NCBI GenBank assembly: GCA_900316525.1
Contig: ONDF01000007.1
Location: 30,759-94,758, forward strand
Length of the DNA stretch: 64,000 nucleotides
DNA from: an uncultured Bacteroidales bacterium
GTDB lineage: Bacteria; Bacteroidota; Bacteroidia; Bacteroidales; UBA932
Direction of reading: 5' to 3'
The notes beneath the pieces are model-generated. The model was not told where the DNA came from and made no database searches. It saw nothing but the letters and a program-made list of their open reading frames with translations. Of the stretch, positions 26,875 to 36,580 are shown in pieces. Within the stretch, counting starts at the first letter, position 1. Every line of letters begins with the position of its first letter. Both the position numbers and the translations under genes were made by a program.

Positions 26875-27954
26875 CTATCGGACCTTGGAGTCGCAGTACC
26901 AGCAGCGGAGGACGCCGTTTTCGGTGCGGCGGAACCGGTGCGGGGCGTGCTCGTTGTTGCAGATGCACTTCTTGTTCGGGCAGCGGAGCTCCGGATCTTC
27001 CACCGGCGTTTCCTCGGTGGGCATGCCGTGCTCGGGATCGTCCTTCCATTCCAACAGCTTGACAATCAGCGCCTCGCGCACGTACTTTCCGTTCTCCACC
27101 TGGCGGAAGTAGGCGGCACGGGGGTCGGAGTCGACCTCGGTCAGAATCTCGTTCACGCGGGGGAGCGGGTGCAGCACGGCCATCTTCTTCTTCGCCAGGG
27201 ACATCCGGGCCGCATCCAGCACGAAGCTGTCCTTTACGCGGTCGAACTCGTCCTCGTCCAGGAAGCGTTCCTTCTGCACGCGCGTCATGTACAGGACATC
27301 CAGTTCGCCCATCACTTCCTCCATCGTCGTCACCTCGCGGTAGGGGATGCCGGTACGCTCGCACACGTCCTGCTTGATATAGTCCGGAAGCTTGAGCTCG
27401 TCCGGGGCGATGAGGATGACCTTGATGTCCTTGTACCGGGACAGGGCCTTGATCAGGGAGTGGACGGTACGGCCGAAGCGGAGATCGCCGCAGAAGCCGA
27501 TGGTGATCCCGTCGATGTGCCCGAGTTCCCGCTGGATCGTGAGAAGGTCCGTCAGGGTCTGCGTCGGGTGGCTGTGGGAGCCGTCGCCGGCGTTGATGAT
27601 GGGCACGGTGGACACTTCCGTGGCATAGAGCTGGGCGCCTTCGATGTGGTGGCGCATCGCGATCACGTCGGCGAAGCAGCCCACCACGCGGACGGTGTCC
27701 TGCACGCTCTCGCCCTTGGAGACGGAGCTGCTGCGGGCGTCGGAGAAGCCGAGCACGTTGCCGCCGAGTTCCATCATGGCGGAGGTGAAGCTCAGCCGCG
27801 TGCGGGTGCTGGGCTCATAGAACAGCGTCGCAAGCTTCTTGTGCGACATGCTGCCCTGGTAGCGTTCGCGGTGGGCGATGATATCCTGGGCCAGCGAGAT
27901 GATTTCGTCGATCTCGGGCTTGGTGAGGTCGGTCGGGTCGATGAGGTGTTTCAT
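26875..27954 (-). CDS. pyrB: Aspartate carbamoyltransferase catalytic chain with a C-terminal PyrI-type zinc domain
   Basis: A 359-residue enzyme that condenses carbamoyl phosphate and aspartate. The catalytic core has the carbamoyl-phosphate loop FYEPSTRTRLSF, then SSVSKGES, HPTQTLTDLLTI and HPLPRVNEI. The core ends near residue 310. Residues 325-359 then form a four-cysteine zinc module, CPNKKC followed later by CWYC, closely resembling the C-terminal zinc domain of the regulatory chain PyrI. The nucleotide-binding domain of PyrI is absent here, and no pyrI gene lies in the window. ATG 27954 (MKHLIDPTDL) is chosen because upstream frame lies within pyrE. It is the last gene of the pyr operon, 14 bases after pyrE. 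Confidence 0.93.
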   Translation of the reverse strand: MKHLIDPTDLTKPEIDEIISLAQDIIAHRERYQGSMSHKKLATLFYEPSTRTRLSFTSAMMELGGNVLGFSDARSSSVSKGESVQDTVRVVGCFADVIAMRHHIEGAQLYATEVSTVPIINAGDGSHSHPTQTLTDLLTIQRELGHIDGITIGFCGDLRFGRTVHSLIKALSRYKDIKVILIAPDELKLPDYIKQDVCERTGIPYREVTTMEEVMGELDVLYMTRVQKERFLDEDEFDRVKDSFVLDAARMSLAKKKMAVLHPLPRVNEILTEVDSDPRAAYFRQVENGKYVREALIVKLLEWKDDPEHGMPTEETPVEDPELRCPNKKCICNNEHAPHRFRRTENGVLRCWYCDSKVR

Positions 27955-27968
27955 GTTCGTGTATGCGG

Positions 27969-28601
27969 TTATTCTTTGATCCAGCTTTCGTCGGAAGGGT
28001 TGTCGCGGAAGGCGAGGATGCGATCCTTCCAGCCCGGGCCGATGCGGCCTTCTTCCTCGGCCACGTCCACGAGGACGTCCAGGTTGCACAGGGAGTGGTT
28101 CTCCGTGTTCGCGGCGGCAATCCGCTCCAGGCCGCGCTTCATCCCGTATGTGAAGATGGAGACGATGCCCAGCACCTCGGCGCCGGCCTCCCGGATGGCT
28201 TCCACCACCTCGATGGCGCTGCCGCCGGTGGAGATGAGGTCCTCGATGACGACGACTTTCGTGCCCGGGTCCATCTTGCCTTCGATCCGGTTCGTCCGGC
28301 CGTGGGTCTTGGCCTCGCCGCGGACATAGCCCATCGGGAGGTCCAGGATGGTGGCCGTGATGGCGGCGTGGGCGATGCCGGCCGTGGACGTGCCCATCAG
28401 CATCTCGCAGTCAGGGTAATACCGTTTTACGAGCTTGGCGAGCCCGTTTTCCACCTGCTCCCGCACGCGGGGCGCGGAGAGCGTCAGGCGGTTGTCACAG
28501 TAAATCGGGCTCTTGATGCCGCTCGCCCAGGTAAACGGCTGCTCGGGCCGCAGGAACACGGCGCCGATGGAGAGGAGGGAGGATGCAATCTGTCTTTCCA
28601 T
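27969..28601 (-). CDS. pyrE: Orotate phosphoribosyltransferase
   Basis: A 210-residue enzyme making OMP from orotate and PRPP. It has the PRPP-binding motif VVVIEDLISTGGSA (about residues 112-125) and WASGIKSPIYCDNR near the N-terminus. ATG 28601 shares one base with the pyrF stop (TAATG); a few more codons are open upstream but lie inside pyrF. Translation is probably coupled to pyrF, which uses its product. Confidence 0.93.
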   Translation of the reverse strand: MERQIASSLLSIGAVFLRPEQPFTWASGIKSPIYCDNRLTLSAPRVREQVENGLAKLVKRYYPDCEMLMGTSTAGIAHAAITATILDLPMGYVRGEAKTHGRTNRIEGKMDPGTKVVVIEDLISTGGSAIEVVEAIREAGAEVLGIVSIFTYGMKRGLERIAAANTENHSLCNLDVLVDVAEEEGRIGPGWKDRILAFRDNPSDESWIKE

Positions 28602-29302
28602 TATACAAACTCTTTGACACAACGTTCATAGGCGGCCACCGGGTCTTCGGCGGCGGTGATGGGACGGCCGACGACGATGAAGTCGGAGCCGATTTCGCGG
28701 GCGCGGGCCGGGGTGGTGATGCGTACCTGGTCGTCCTTTCCGGCGTCGGCGAAGCGGATGCCGGGCGTGACGGTCAGGAAGCCGTCGCCGCAGGCCTGCT
28801 TCACCATGCCGGCCTCGAGCGGCGAGCACACGACGCCGTCCAGGCCCGCCTCGCGCGCGTTCTGCGCGTATTTGACGATGGTTTCGTTGATGGTGGCGCC
28901 GATCAAGAGTTCGTCCTGCATGACTTCCTGCGAGGTGGAAGTGAGCTGCGTGACGGCGATCAGCAGGGGACGCGTCCCGTCCGGCCTTGTCAGGCCTTCC
29001 AGGGCCGCCTGCATCATCGCGACGGTGCCGGCCGCATGGACATTGACCATGTCCACGTCCAAGGCGGAGAGCACCCGCATCGCTTTCTTGACGGTATTGG
29101 GAATGTCGTGGAGCTTGAGGTCCAGGAAGATCTTGTGCCCGCGGGCCTTGATGTCGCGGACGATGGAGGGGCCTTCGGCATAGAAGAGTTCCATGCCGAT
29201 CTTCACGAAGGGCTTGCGGCCCTCGGGGAAGCGGTCCAGGAATTCCAGGGTGGCTTCGCGGCTTGCGAAGTCGCAGGCGATAATGACGTCTCTATTCATC
29301 AT
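28601..29302 (-). CDS. pyrF: Orotidine 5'-phosphate decarboxylase
   Basis: A 233-residue, B. subtilis-type OMP decarboxylase. Motifs are IIACDFAS at the start, [13 protein letters not shown] with the catalytic Lys-Asp pair (about residues 57-69), and a C-terminal [14 protein letters not shown] followed by [10 protein letters not shown] phosphate loop. Two adjacent ATG codons (29302, 29299) overlap the pyrD stop; either may be used. It makes UMP, the end product of the operon. Confidence 0.93.
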   Translation of the reverse strand: MMNRDVIIACDFASREATLEFLDRFPEGRKPFVKIGMELFYAEGPSIVRDIKARGHKIFLDLKLHDIPNTVKKAMRVLSALDVDMVNVHAAGTVAMMQAALEGLTRPDGTRPLLIAVTQLTSTSQEVMQDELLIGATINETIVKYAQNAREAGLDGVVCSPLEAGMVKQACGDGFLTVTPGIRFADAGKDDQVRITTPARAREIGSDFIVVGRPITAAEDPVAAYERCVKEFV

Positions 29303-30210
29303 ACAGTTCGGATAATCTCTTGTAAAGTATTGATTCCCAGTTCATCCATAAGAGCGGGAAGTTCGGCGACGATTTCCGGGCAGGCGAAGGGATTGCGGAG
29401 GTTTTCCGCGCCCACCTGCACCGCGGTGGCGCCGGCCATCATCATTTCGACGACGTCGCGGGCGGTGGCCACGCCGCCGCAGCCCATCACGGGAATCCGG
29501 CAGGCGTGCGCGACCTGATAGACCATGCGCAGGGCGACGGGGAAGATGGCCCGGCCGGAGAAGCCGCCCATCTTGTTGGCGATCACGGGCTTGCGGCGGG
29601 CGATGTCGATCCGCATGCCGAGGAAGGTGTTCACGAGCGTGACCCCGTCGGCGCCCGCCTCTTCGCAGGCGCGGGCGATGGAGACGATGTCCGTCACGTT
29701 CGGGCTCAGCTTCAGGAAGACCGGCTTGCGGCAGACCGCCTTCACGGCCGCGGTCACTTCCGCCGCGGAAGCGGCCGAAGTCCCGAAGGCCATGCCGCCG
29801 TTGTGCACGTTCGGGCAGGAGACATTGACCTCGATGATGTCGATGCCCTCGCAGGCATCGGCCTTCGCGCAGCACTCCACATATTCGTCCAGCGAGAAGC
29901 CGCTGATATTCGCGATGACGCAGCCGTCGTAGACCTTCCGGAGCGCCGGAACTTTCTCGCCTACAAGCACATCGATGCCGGGATTCTGCAAGCCCACGGA
30001 ATTGATCATCCCGCCGTCGCATTCGGCGATGCGGGGCGTGGGGTTGCCATAACGCGCCTCCCGGGTCGTGCCCTTGAGCGAGATGCCGCCGAGGACGTTG
30101 AGGTCCATGTCATTGGCAAGTTCCAGCCCGAAACCAAAGGTCCCGCTGGCCGGCACGACCGGATTCTGCAGGCGAATGCCGCAGAGGTCGACAGAAAGGT
30201 CCTTTACCAT
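29299..30210 (-). CDS. pyrD: Dihydroorotate dehydrogenase B, catalytic subunit (class 1B)
   Basis: A 303-residue FMN enzyme oxidising dihydroorotate to orotate with NAD+ through PyrK. It has FMN-barrel landmarks [34 protein letters not shown] (with the class 1 catalytic cysteine), [10 protein letters not shown] and [22 protein letters not shown] 30210 lies 7 bases inside the end of pyrK; the open frame upstream of it falls wholly within pyrK. Confidence 0.93.
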   Translation of the reverse strand: MVKDLSVDLCGIRLQNPVVPASGTFGFGLELANDMDLNVLGGISLKGTTREARYGNPTPRIAECDGGMINSVGLQNPGIDVLVGEKVPALRKVYDGCVIANISGFSLDEYVECCAKADACEGIDIIEVNVSCPNVHNGGMAFGTSAASAAEVTAAVKAVCRKPVFLKLSPNVTDIVSIARACEEAGADGVTLVNTFLGMRIDIARRKPVIANKMGGFSGRAIFPVALRMVYQVAHACRIPVMGCGGVATARDVVEMMMAGATAVQVGAENLRNPFACPEIVAELPALMDELGINTLQEIIRTV

Positions 30211-30932
30211 AGCAACTCCTCCTTCTTGAACACCGGACCGTCCTTGCAGACGCGTCGGGGCCCGTTTTTCGTCTGGATGCTGCACCCGTAGCAGAACCCC
30301 GCGCCGCAGCCCATCCGCTCTTCGAGCGACGCCTCGCCGGGGCCTTCCAGTGTGTTGCAGACGACCTTCATCATCACCATCGGCCCGCAGGTATAGAAGT
30401 AATCAAACGCCGGCTTTCCCGTGGCGATGGCATCGGTCACGAACCCTTTGAAGCCCACGGAACCGTCGACGGTGGAGATCAGCACCTCGTCACAGATTGC
30501 CCGGAACTCGTCGGCAAGAATGATCTCGTCGGCCTTGTTGAATCCCAGCACCGCCGTGACGCGCTTTCCTTGCGTCTTCAGCCGCTTGGCCAGCAGAAGC
30601 AGGGGAGGAACCCCCAGTCCGCCGCCCACCAGCAACGCCCGCTTCCGGCATGCCTCCGGATCGAACCCCTTCCCAAGTCCCGTCAACACCTCCAACTCAC
30701 TCCCCACAGGCATTTCCGACAGCACTTTCGTCCCTTCTCCCACCACCTTATAAACCAAGGTCAAGCGCCCCTCCTCCCAGTCGCACACCGACAACGGCCT
30801 CCGCAGGAAATACCCCGGAATCCCGATATCCACGAACTCTCCGTCCTCAAATCCATCGCCTTCCAGAACCATTTTATAGGTTTTGGCCGCGATGAGCTTG
30901 TTCTCGGCTATTGTGTAAAGGCTTTTATTCAC
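30204..30932 (-). CDS. pyrK: Dihydroorotate dehydrogenase B electron-transfer subunit
   Basis: A 242-residue FAD and [2Fe-2S] protein. The flavin domain has YFLRRPLSVCDW. The NAD region has LLVGGGLGVPPLLLLAK. The C-terminal cluster motif is MGCGAGFCYGC followed by RRVCKDGPVF, giving the four cysteine ligands. It passes electrons from PyrD to NAD+. It starts with GTG at 30932, sharing a base with the carB stop (TAGTG), and ends 7 bases into pyrD. Confidence 0.93.
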   Translation of the reverse strand: MNKSLYTIAENKLIAAKTYKMVLEGDGFEDGEFVDIGIPGYFLRRPLSVCDWEEGRLTLVYKVVGEGTKVLSEMPVGSELEVLTGLGKGFDPEACRKRALLVGGGLGVPPLLLLAKRLKTQGKRVTAVLGFNKADEIILADEFRAICDEVLISTVDGSVGFKGFVTDAIATGKPAFDYFYTCGPMVMMKVVCNTLEGPGEASLEERMGCGAGFCYGCSIQTKNGPRRVCKDGPVFKKEELLW

Positions 30933-33900
30933 TACTTATATTCTTCGTCAATGGTGGATATACCCAGGGTGATCTCTTCCAACACATCCAGCAGCACACG
31001 CACGGTCTCGAGGGCGGTAAAGATGGTCACGTTGTTTTCCACCGCGCAGCGGCGGATGCCGTAACCGTCCAGATGGCTGGATTTCTGGTTCAGGTCGATG
31101 GTGTTGATCACGTATTTCACGTGGCCCTTGCGGAGCGCCTGGTAGATCTCGTCGCTGCCCTCGCGGAGCTTCTTCAGCGTCTTGGTGCGGATGCCGTGCT
31201 CCTTGAGGAACTCGGCCGTACCCTTCGTCGCCTCGATGTTGAAGCCCAGGTTGTAGAAGCGGCGGATCAGCGGCAGCGCCTCCTCCTTGTCCTTGTCGGC
31301 GATGGTGGCGAAGACCGTCCCGTAGGACTTGATGTCCATGCCGGAGGCCTGCAGGGACTTGTACAGGGCGCGGTTCAGGGACTTGTCATAGCCGATGGCC
31401 TCGCCCGTGGACTTCATCTCCGGAGAGAGGTACGTGTCGATGCCCTTGATCTTACCGAAGGAGAAGGCCGGCGTCTTCACGAAGTGCTTCTTCCGCTCCG
31501 GGAAGTATACCTCCGTGATGCCCTGGTCCTTCAGCGACTCTCCCAGCATCACCCGCGTGGCGATCTTCGCCATCGGGATGCCCGTGCTCTTGGAGATGAA
31601 CGGGACCGTGCGGGAGCTCCGCGGATTGACCTCGATCACATAGACGTTCTCGTTGCTGTCCACGATGAACTGGATGTTGAACAGGCCCACGATGCCGATT
31701 TCCTTGCCCAGCTTGACGGTGTCGTCGATGATTTCCTGCTTCACCTTCGGGCTCAGCGAGAAAGTCGGATACACGCTGATGCTGTCGCCGGAATGGATGC
31801 CGGTGCGCTCCACGTGCTCCATGATGGCCGGGATGAAGACGTTCTCGCCGTCGCAGATGGCGTCGACTTCCGTCTCCTTGCCGAGGATGTACTTGTCCAC
31901 GAGCACCGGGGATTTCTCGTTGATTTCCACCGCGTTGTGCAGATAGTGCCGGAGCGTGGCCTCGTTGCCGACGATCATCATCGCGCGGCCGCCGAGCACG
32001 AAGCTCGGGCGCACGAGGACCGGGTAGCCGATGTCCTCGGCCGCCTTCACGCCGTCTTCGACGTTCGTGACGGCGTGGGCCTTCGGCTGCGGGATGCCCG
32101 TCTTCCGCATGATCGCCTCGAAGAGCTTGCGGTCCTCGGCGTTGTCGATGGCCTGCAGGCCCGTGCCGATGAGCGGGACGTCGAACTCCTCCAGCGGGCC
32201 GGCCAGGTTGATGGCCGTCTGGCCGCCGAGGGTGACGATGATCCCGTCCGGCTTCTCGAGATGGATCACGTTCATCACGTCTTCCGTGGTGAGCGGCTCG
32301 AAGTACAGCTTGTCGGAGATGGTGTAGTCCGTGGACACGGTCTCCGGGTTGTTGTTGATGATGATGGCCTCGTAACCGGCCTCCCGGATGGCCCAGATGG
32401 CATGGACGGTGGAATAGTCGAACTCGACGCCCTGGCCGATGCGGATCGGGCCGGAACCCAGCACGAGGATCTTCTTGCGGTTGGAGGGGATGGATTCGTT
32501 CTCCTGCTCGTAGGTGGAGTAGAAGTAGGGGACGTAGGTGTCGTGCTCGGCGCAGCAGGAGTCGATCATCTTGTACACCGGGACGATGTCGTTCGCGAAC
32601 CGGAGCCGGATGACATCGGCCTCCGTCCAGCCCCAGAGCTCTCCGATGAACTGGTCGCCGAAGCCCATGCGCTTGGCCTCCTTGAGGACCTCGACGTCGC
32701 CCGGGGCGGCCTTGACCTTGCGCTCCATCCGGACGATGTTGTAGATCTTCTCCAGGAAAAGCATGTCGATCTTCGTGCGGTCGTAGATGCGGGAAAGGTC
32801 GATCCGCAGGCGCAGGAGCTGCGCGATGGCGTGGATGCGGTCGTCGGTCGGGGTGGAGATGTACTCCAGGAGGTTCTCCTCGGACCATTCGTCGAACTTT
32901 TTCTTGTGGATGTGGCAGCAGCCGGACTCCAGCGAGCGCATCGCCTTCAGGATGCTCTCCTCGAGGGTGCGGCCGATGGACATCACTTCGCCCGTCGCCT
33001 TCATCTGGGTGCCCAGCTCGTTGGACGCCTCGCTGAACTTGTCGAAGGGGAAGCGGGCCACTTTCGCAACCACGTAGTCGATGGCGGGCTCGCAGCAGGC
33101 GGGGGCGCCGGCCACGGTGATCTCGTCCAGGGTGAGGCCCACGGCGATCTTCGCCGTCACGCGGGCGATCGGGAAGCCGCTGGCCTTGGAGGCCAGGGCG
33201 GAGGAACGCGACACGCGCGGATTGACCTCGATGATGTAGTACTTGAAGGACAGCGGGTCCAGGGCGAACTGGACGTTGCAGCCGCCGGCGATGTCCAGGG
33301 CGCGGATCAGGCGCAGGGCGCTGTCGCGGAGCATCTGGTACTCCTTGTCGGTGAGGGTGAGGGCGGGCGCGACGACCATCGAGTCGCCCGTGTGGACGCC
33401 CACCGGGTCGATGTTCTCCATCGAGCAGATGGCGATGGCGGTGTCGTTCGCGTCGCGCATCACTTCGAACTCGATCTCCTTGTAGCCCTTGATGCTCTTC
33501 TCGACCAGCACTTCGTGGACGGGGGAGAGGTACAGGGCGTTCCGCATCATGTCCTCCATCTCCTCCGGATTGTTGACGAAGCCGCCGCCCGTGCCGCCCA
33601 GGGTGAACGCCGGGCGCAGGATGACCGGATAGCCGATCCGTTCGGCCGCGGCGAGCCCTTCCTCGAGGCTGTAGCAGATCTCGGAAGGGATCACCGGCTC
33701 GTTGATGGACAGGCACAGCTCCTTGAAGAGCTCGCGGTCCTCGGCCTTCTCGATGTTCTGGAAGGAAGTGCCCAGGATCTCCACGCCGCACTCCTCCAGC
33801 ACGCCTTTCTTCGCGAGCTGGACGGCGAGGTTCAGGCCGGTCTGGCCGCCGAGGCCGGGCACCAGCGCGTCCGGACGCTCGTAGCGGATGATCTTCGCCA

Positions 33901-34120
33901 CATATTCCAGCGTGAGGGGCTCCATGTACACCTTGTCGGCGATGTTGGGGTCCGTCATGATGGTGGCGGGGTTGGAGTTCACCAGGATCACCTGGTAGCC
34001 CTCTTCCTTGAGGGCGAGGCACGCCTGCGTGCCCGCATAGTCGAATTCCGCGGCCTGGCCGATCACGATCGGGCCGGAACCGATGACCATCACTTTCTTG
34101 ATATCCGTTCTCCTAGGCAT
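30932..34120 (-). CDS. carB: Carbamoyl-phosphate synthase large subunit
   Basis: A 1062-residue synthetase. It has two homologous ATP-grasp halves ([24 protein letters not shown] at the start, [24 protein letters not shown] near residue 550), each with RPAF/RPSF-LGG loops. A C-terminal methylglyoxal-synthase-like allosteric domain follows ([21 protein letters not shown] onward). It makes carbamoyl phosphate from bicarbonate, ATP and ammonia delivered by, or bypassing, CarA. The large subunit looks intact. It overlaps carA by 8 bases. Confidence 0.95.
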   Translation of the reverse strand: MPRRTDIKKVMVIGSGPIVIGQAAEFDYAGTQACLALKEEGYQVILVNSNPATIMTDPNIADKVYMEPLTLEYVAKIIRYERPDALVPGLGGQTGLNLAVQLAKKGVLEECGVEILGTSFQNIEKAEDRELFKELCLSINEPVIPSEICYSLEEGLAAAERIGYPVILRPAFTLGGTGGGFVNNPEEMEDMMRNALYLSPVHEVLVEKSIKGYKEIEFEVMRDANDTAIAICSMENIDPVGVHTGDSMVVAPALTLTDKEYQMLRDSALRLIRALDIAGGCNVQFALDPLSFKYYIIEVNPRVSRSSALASKASGFPIARVTAKIAVGLTLDEITVAGAPACCEPAIDYVVAKVARFPFDKFSEASNELGTQMKATGEVMSIGRTLEESILKAMRSLESGCCHIHKKKFDEWSEENLLEYISTPTDDRIHAIAQLLRLRIDLSRIYDRTKIDMLFLEKIYNIVRMERKVKAAPGDVEVLKEAKRMGFGDQFIGELWGWTEADVIRLRFANDIVPVYKMIDSCCAEHDTYVPYFYSTYEQENESIPSNRKKILVLGSGPIRIGQGVEFDYSTVHAIWAIREAGYEAIIINNNPETVSTDYTISDKLYFEPLTTEDVMNVIHLEKPDGIIVTLGGQTAINLAGPLEEFDVPLIGTGLQAIDNAEDRKLFEAIMRKTGIPQPKAHAVTNVEDGVKAAEDIGYPVLVRPSFVLGGRAMMIVGNEATLRHYLHNAVEINEKSPVLVDKYILGKETEVDAICDGENVFIPAIMEHVERTGIHSGDSISVYPTFSLSPKVKQEIIDDTVKLGKEIGIVGLFNIQFIVDSNENVYVIEVNPRSSRTVPFISKSTGIPMAKIATRVMLGESLKDQGITEVYFPERKKHFVKTPAFSFGKIKGIDTYLSPEMKSTGEAIGYDKSLNRALYKSLQASGMDIKSYGTVFATIADKDKEEALPLIRRFYNLGFNIEATKGTAEFLKEHGIRTKTLKKLREGSDEIYQALRKGHVKYVINTIDLNQKSSHLDGYGIRRCAVENNVTIFTALETVRVLLDVLEEITLGISTIDEEYK

Positions 34121-35195
34121 GGCGCTGCTCCTCCATCATCTGAATGAATTTGTCGAAAAGGTATACGAAATCCTGCGGGCCCGGGGCCGACTCCAGGTGG
34201 AACTGGACTCCATAGACTTGGTCCGCCTTGTTCTCGAATCCCAGCACATACCCTTCGGGGACCAGGACATGCGTGGGGGTGAGGCCGGTTCCCTCGACGG
34301 TGTCGAACCGGTAGGTCTGGTTCAGGACGGCGATGTTGATCCGGCCGGACTCCAGGTCGCGGACGGGATAGTCGCCGTGCTTGCCGCAGCCCATCGGCAC
34401 GAGCTTCGCGCCGTAGGACAGGCCGATGGCTTCCATGCCTAAGCCGATGCCGAACACCGGGACGCGTCCCTTCAGCTCCTGCACCAGGGCGAGGATCTCC
34501 GGGGCCTCCAGGGCCGAAACCGGGCCGTTGGAGAGCAGGACGCCGTCCGGGTTGAAGGCGAGGATGTCCTTCGCGGGCGTGTTGAACGGGACGATGGTCA
34601 CGTTGCAGCCGCGTTCCTTGAGCCGGGAGAGGATGCTCTGCTTGATGCCGCAGTCCACCGCCACGACGTGGTACAGGTGGTTGGAAGTGCGGGTGACCCA
34701 GCGCTTGCGGCAGCCCACGCGGCGGACGAGGTCCGTCGGGCGCGGCGTGGCCGCGATGAGGGCGAGGGCCTCCTCCTTGGGCATGTCCGCTTCCACGATG
34801 GCGGCCATGGGCCGGCCCGTGTCGCGGATGATCTTGGTGAGCATCCGGGTGTCCACGCCGCTCAGGCAGGGGATTCCGTGCTCTTCCAGTTCTTCTTCCA
34901 GGGTCTTGGTGTACCGGAAGTTGCTCGGGGTGTCGCAGCATTCCCGGACCACCAGGCCGCCGATGTCCGTGCCGTGGGACTCGAAGTCTTCGTCCGTGAT
35001 GCCGTAGTTTCCGATGAGGGGATAGGTCATCACGACGATCTGCTCGGCGTAGGAGGGATCGGAGATGATCTCCTGATAGCCGACGACCGAGGTGTTGAAG
35101 ACGATTTCGCAGACTTTGCGGCAGTCCGCCCCGAACCCCGTTCCGTAGAACTCCTGTCCGGTTTCCAGCACCAGTTTCTTTGCAGGTCTGATCAT
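34113..35195 (-). CDS. carA: Carbamoyl-phosphate synthase small subunit with degenerate glutaminase site
   Basis: A 360-residue protein, normal length. The N-terminal CPSase small-subunit domain is typical ([27 protein letters not shown]). The C-terminal class I glutaminase domain normally has a C-L-G-H-Q nucleophile elbow. Here it reads [15 protein letters not shown], so Cys, His and Gln are Gly251, Met254 and Glu255. The His and Glu of the triad remain in [10 protein letters not shown] (H333, E335). Glutamine hydrolysis should therefore be lost. The subunit probably only supports CarB, which would use free ammonia. The start overlaps the pyrC stop by four bases (ATGA), and the 3' end overlaps carB by 8. 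Confidence 0.92.
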   Translation of the reverse strand: MIRPAKKLVLETGQEFYGTGFGADCRKVCEIVFNTSVVGYQEIISDPSYAEQIVVMTYPLIGNYGITDEDFESHGTDIGGLVVRECCDTPSNFRYTKTLEEELEEHGIPCLSGVDTRMLTKIIRDTGRPMAAIVEADMPKEEALALIAATPRPTDLVRRVGCRKRWVTRTSNHLYHVVAVDCGIKQSILSRLKERGCNVTIVPFNTPAKDILAFNPDGVLLSNGPVSALEAPEILALVQELKGRVPVFGIGLGMEAIGLSYGAKLVPMGCGKHGDYPVRDLESGRINIAVLNQTYRFDTVEGTGLTPTHVLVPEGYVLGFENKADQVYGVQFHLESAPGPQDFVYLFDKFIQMMEEQRHA

Positions 35196-36313
35196 ATTGT
35201 CAAGTTGTTATATACTGTCTTTCCTTGATAGACGGTCTTGAGGACCTTTCCGTACACCTCCCAGCCCTCGAACGGCGTGGCCCGGCCCATCGAGGCGAAT
35301 TCGGCGCTGCGGATGATCCAGGGGGTGTCCAGGTCCACTTCCACCCGGTCCTCGGGCGCTTCCGGGAGGCGGAAGATGCGGCGCGGGGCGGTGGCCATGG
35401 CCTCGACCAGGCGGTCCAGGCCGATGCGGCCGGTCTTCACCAGGCGGGTGTAGAGCACCGGGAAAGCGGTCTCCAGGCCCACGATGCCCATCGCGCTGCC
35501 CGCGAGGCCCTTGGATTTCTCCTCGGCCGAATGGGGCGCGTGGTCCGTGGCGACGACGTCGATGGTGCCGTCGGCCAGTCCTTCGATGAGGGCTTCGCGG
35601 TCCTCGGCGGTCCGCAGCGGGGGATTCATCTTGAAGCGGCCGTCCTCCTGGAGGTCGTCCTCGCAGAGCGTGAGGTAGTGGGGGCCCGTCTCGCAGGTCA
35701 CTTTCACGCCGCTTTTCTTCGCCTGGCGGATTATGTCCACGCTTTCGGCCGTAGAGATGTGGCAGACGTGGTACCGGCAGCCGGTTTCGGCGGCCAGTTC
35801 CAGGTCCCGGGCAATCTGCCCCCATTCGCTCTCGGAGCAGATCCCTTTATGTCCATGTTCTCGGCAGTAACGCCCGTCATGGATATAGCCTCCGTGAAGG
35901 AGGGTGTTGTCTTCGCAATGGGCGGCGATGATGACGTCTTCGGCCGCCGCGGTGCGCATGGCTTCCCGCATTATTTCCTGACGCTGCACGCCGCTTCCGT
36001 CATCGGAGAAAGCGACGCAGCGGCCCTTGAGGGCGTGGAAATCCACCAGTTCCTGCCCGAGCCGTCCGACCGTGATGGACCCGTAGGGGAGTACCCGGAT
36101 GAGGGCGTCCCGGTCGATGGCTTCCTGTTCCACGGCCAGATGCTCCAGGCTGTCCGGCACGGGATTGAGGTTGGGCATCGCGCAAACGAGCGTGTATCCG
36201 CCTCGCGCGGCGGCCCGGCTGCCGCTGCGGATGGTCTCTTTCCAGGTCTGTCCCGGCTCACGGAAATGCACGTGAAGGTCGGCGAAAGCGGGTAGCGTTA
36301 CCATGCTGCACAT
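35192..36313 (-). CDS. pyrC: Dihydroorotase
   Basis: A 373-residue class I dihydroorotase-type amidohydrolase. Zinc-binding motifs are FADLHVHFREPG at the N-terminus, AHCEDN, YHVCHIST and VVATDHAPHSAEEK. GPHYL and FKMNPPLR are typical substrate-site sequences. The frame is open into the leader, but the first sensible starts are ATG 36313 and ATG 36304. The former lies just 2 bases after the terminator T-run of the leader attenuator. It is the first structural gene of the eight-gene pyr operon and overlaps carA by four bases. Confidence 0.92.
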   Translation of the reverse strand: MCSMVTLPAFADLHVHFREPGQTWKETIRSGSRAAARGGYTLVCAMPNLNPVPDSLEHLAVEQEAIDRDALIRVLPYGSITVGRLGQELVDFHALKGRCVAFSDDGSGVQRQEIMREAMRTAAAEDVIIAAHCEDNTLLHGGYIHDGRYCREHGHKGICSESEWGQIARDLELAAETGCRYHVCHISTAESVDIIRQAKKSGVKVTCETGPHYLTLCEDDLQEDGRFKMNPPLRTAEDREALIEGLADGTIDVVATDHAPHSAEEKSKGLAGSAMGIVGLETAFPVLYTRLVKTGRIGLDRLVEAMATAPRRIFRLPEAPEDRVEVDLDTPWIIRSAEFASMGRATPFEGWEVYGKVLKTVYQGKTVYNNLTI

Positions 36314-36315
36314 AT

Positions 36316-36343
36316 AAAAAAAAGACAACCCGTCAGGGCTGCC
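36316..36343 (-). terminator. Attenuator terminator in the pyr operon leader
   Basis: On the minus strand GGCAGCCC pairs with GGGTTGTC (two G-U pairs) around a TGAC loop (36343-36324). Eight T residues follow (36323-36316), immediately before the pyrC start. A second hairpin (CGGACC/GGTCCG, 36380-36364) and a U-rich tract (36363-36345) precede it. Confidence 0.75.
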
Positions 36344-36422
36344 TACCAATAAAATAAAAAATACGGACCTCATCGGTCCGACCGATGCCGAGTGTCTGGG
36401 ATATGATGGACTTACTCTGCAT
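36333..36422 (-). CDS. Putative leader peptide of the pyr operon
   Basis: A 29-codon open frame that starts with ATG 10 bases after the promoter -7 box. It reads MQSKSIISQTLGIGRTDEV and then RIFYFIGRQP. It runs across the pause-like hairpin and U-rich tract and stops inside the loop of the terminator hairpin. This is the arrangement of the E. coli pyrBI leader, where UTP-dependent RNA polymerase pausing lets the translating ribosome block the terminator. Expression is inferred from position only. Confidence 0.5.
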   Translation of the reverse strand: MQSKSIISQTLGIGRTDEVRIFYFIGRQP

Positions 36423-36431
36423 TCCGGATTG

Positions 36432-36464
36432 CAAATTTACTGCTTTTTGGGGCAATTCTGCAAA
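36432..36464 (-). promoter_or_regulatory. Promoter of the pyr operon
   Basis: On the minus strand TTTG (36464-36461), a 21-base spacer and a perfect TAAATTTG (36439-36432). It gives a leader of about 110 bases before pyrC. Confidence 0.75.
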
Positions 36465-36531
36465 TTTTTCCGACGGAAAATTTCAACAAACCGCCTGTGG
36501 AAATTTTTTTCAACAAAATGGCGGAAAGGGG

Positions 36532-36562
36532 TTGCGACCCTCGGATAATCCTCGTAAATTTG
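36532..36562 (+). promoter_or_regulatory. Promoter of the pur operon
   Basis: TTG (36532-36534), a 20-base spacer and a perfect TAAATTTG (36555-36562), 18 bases before the purE ATG. It is divergent from the pyr promoter. Confidence 0.7.
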
Positions 36563-36580
36563 CAACTCATTTAGAATCTT

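Noticed and set aside
34437..34446. A sequencing error in the carA active site
   Set aside because: Three separate codons of the motif differ while the frame and flanking motifs are intact, so a single base error cannot explain it.
36364..36380. A PyrR-binding loop in the pyr leader
   Set aside because: The hairpin region has partial resemblance to the PyrR consensus, but several fixed positions differ and no pyrR is in the window. The translated frame ending in the terminator favours the pyrBI type.
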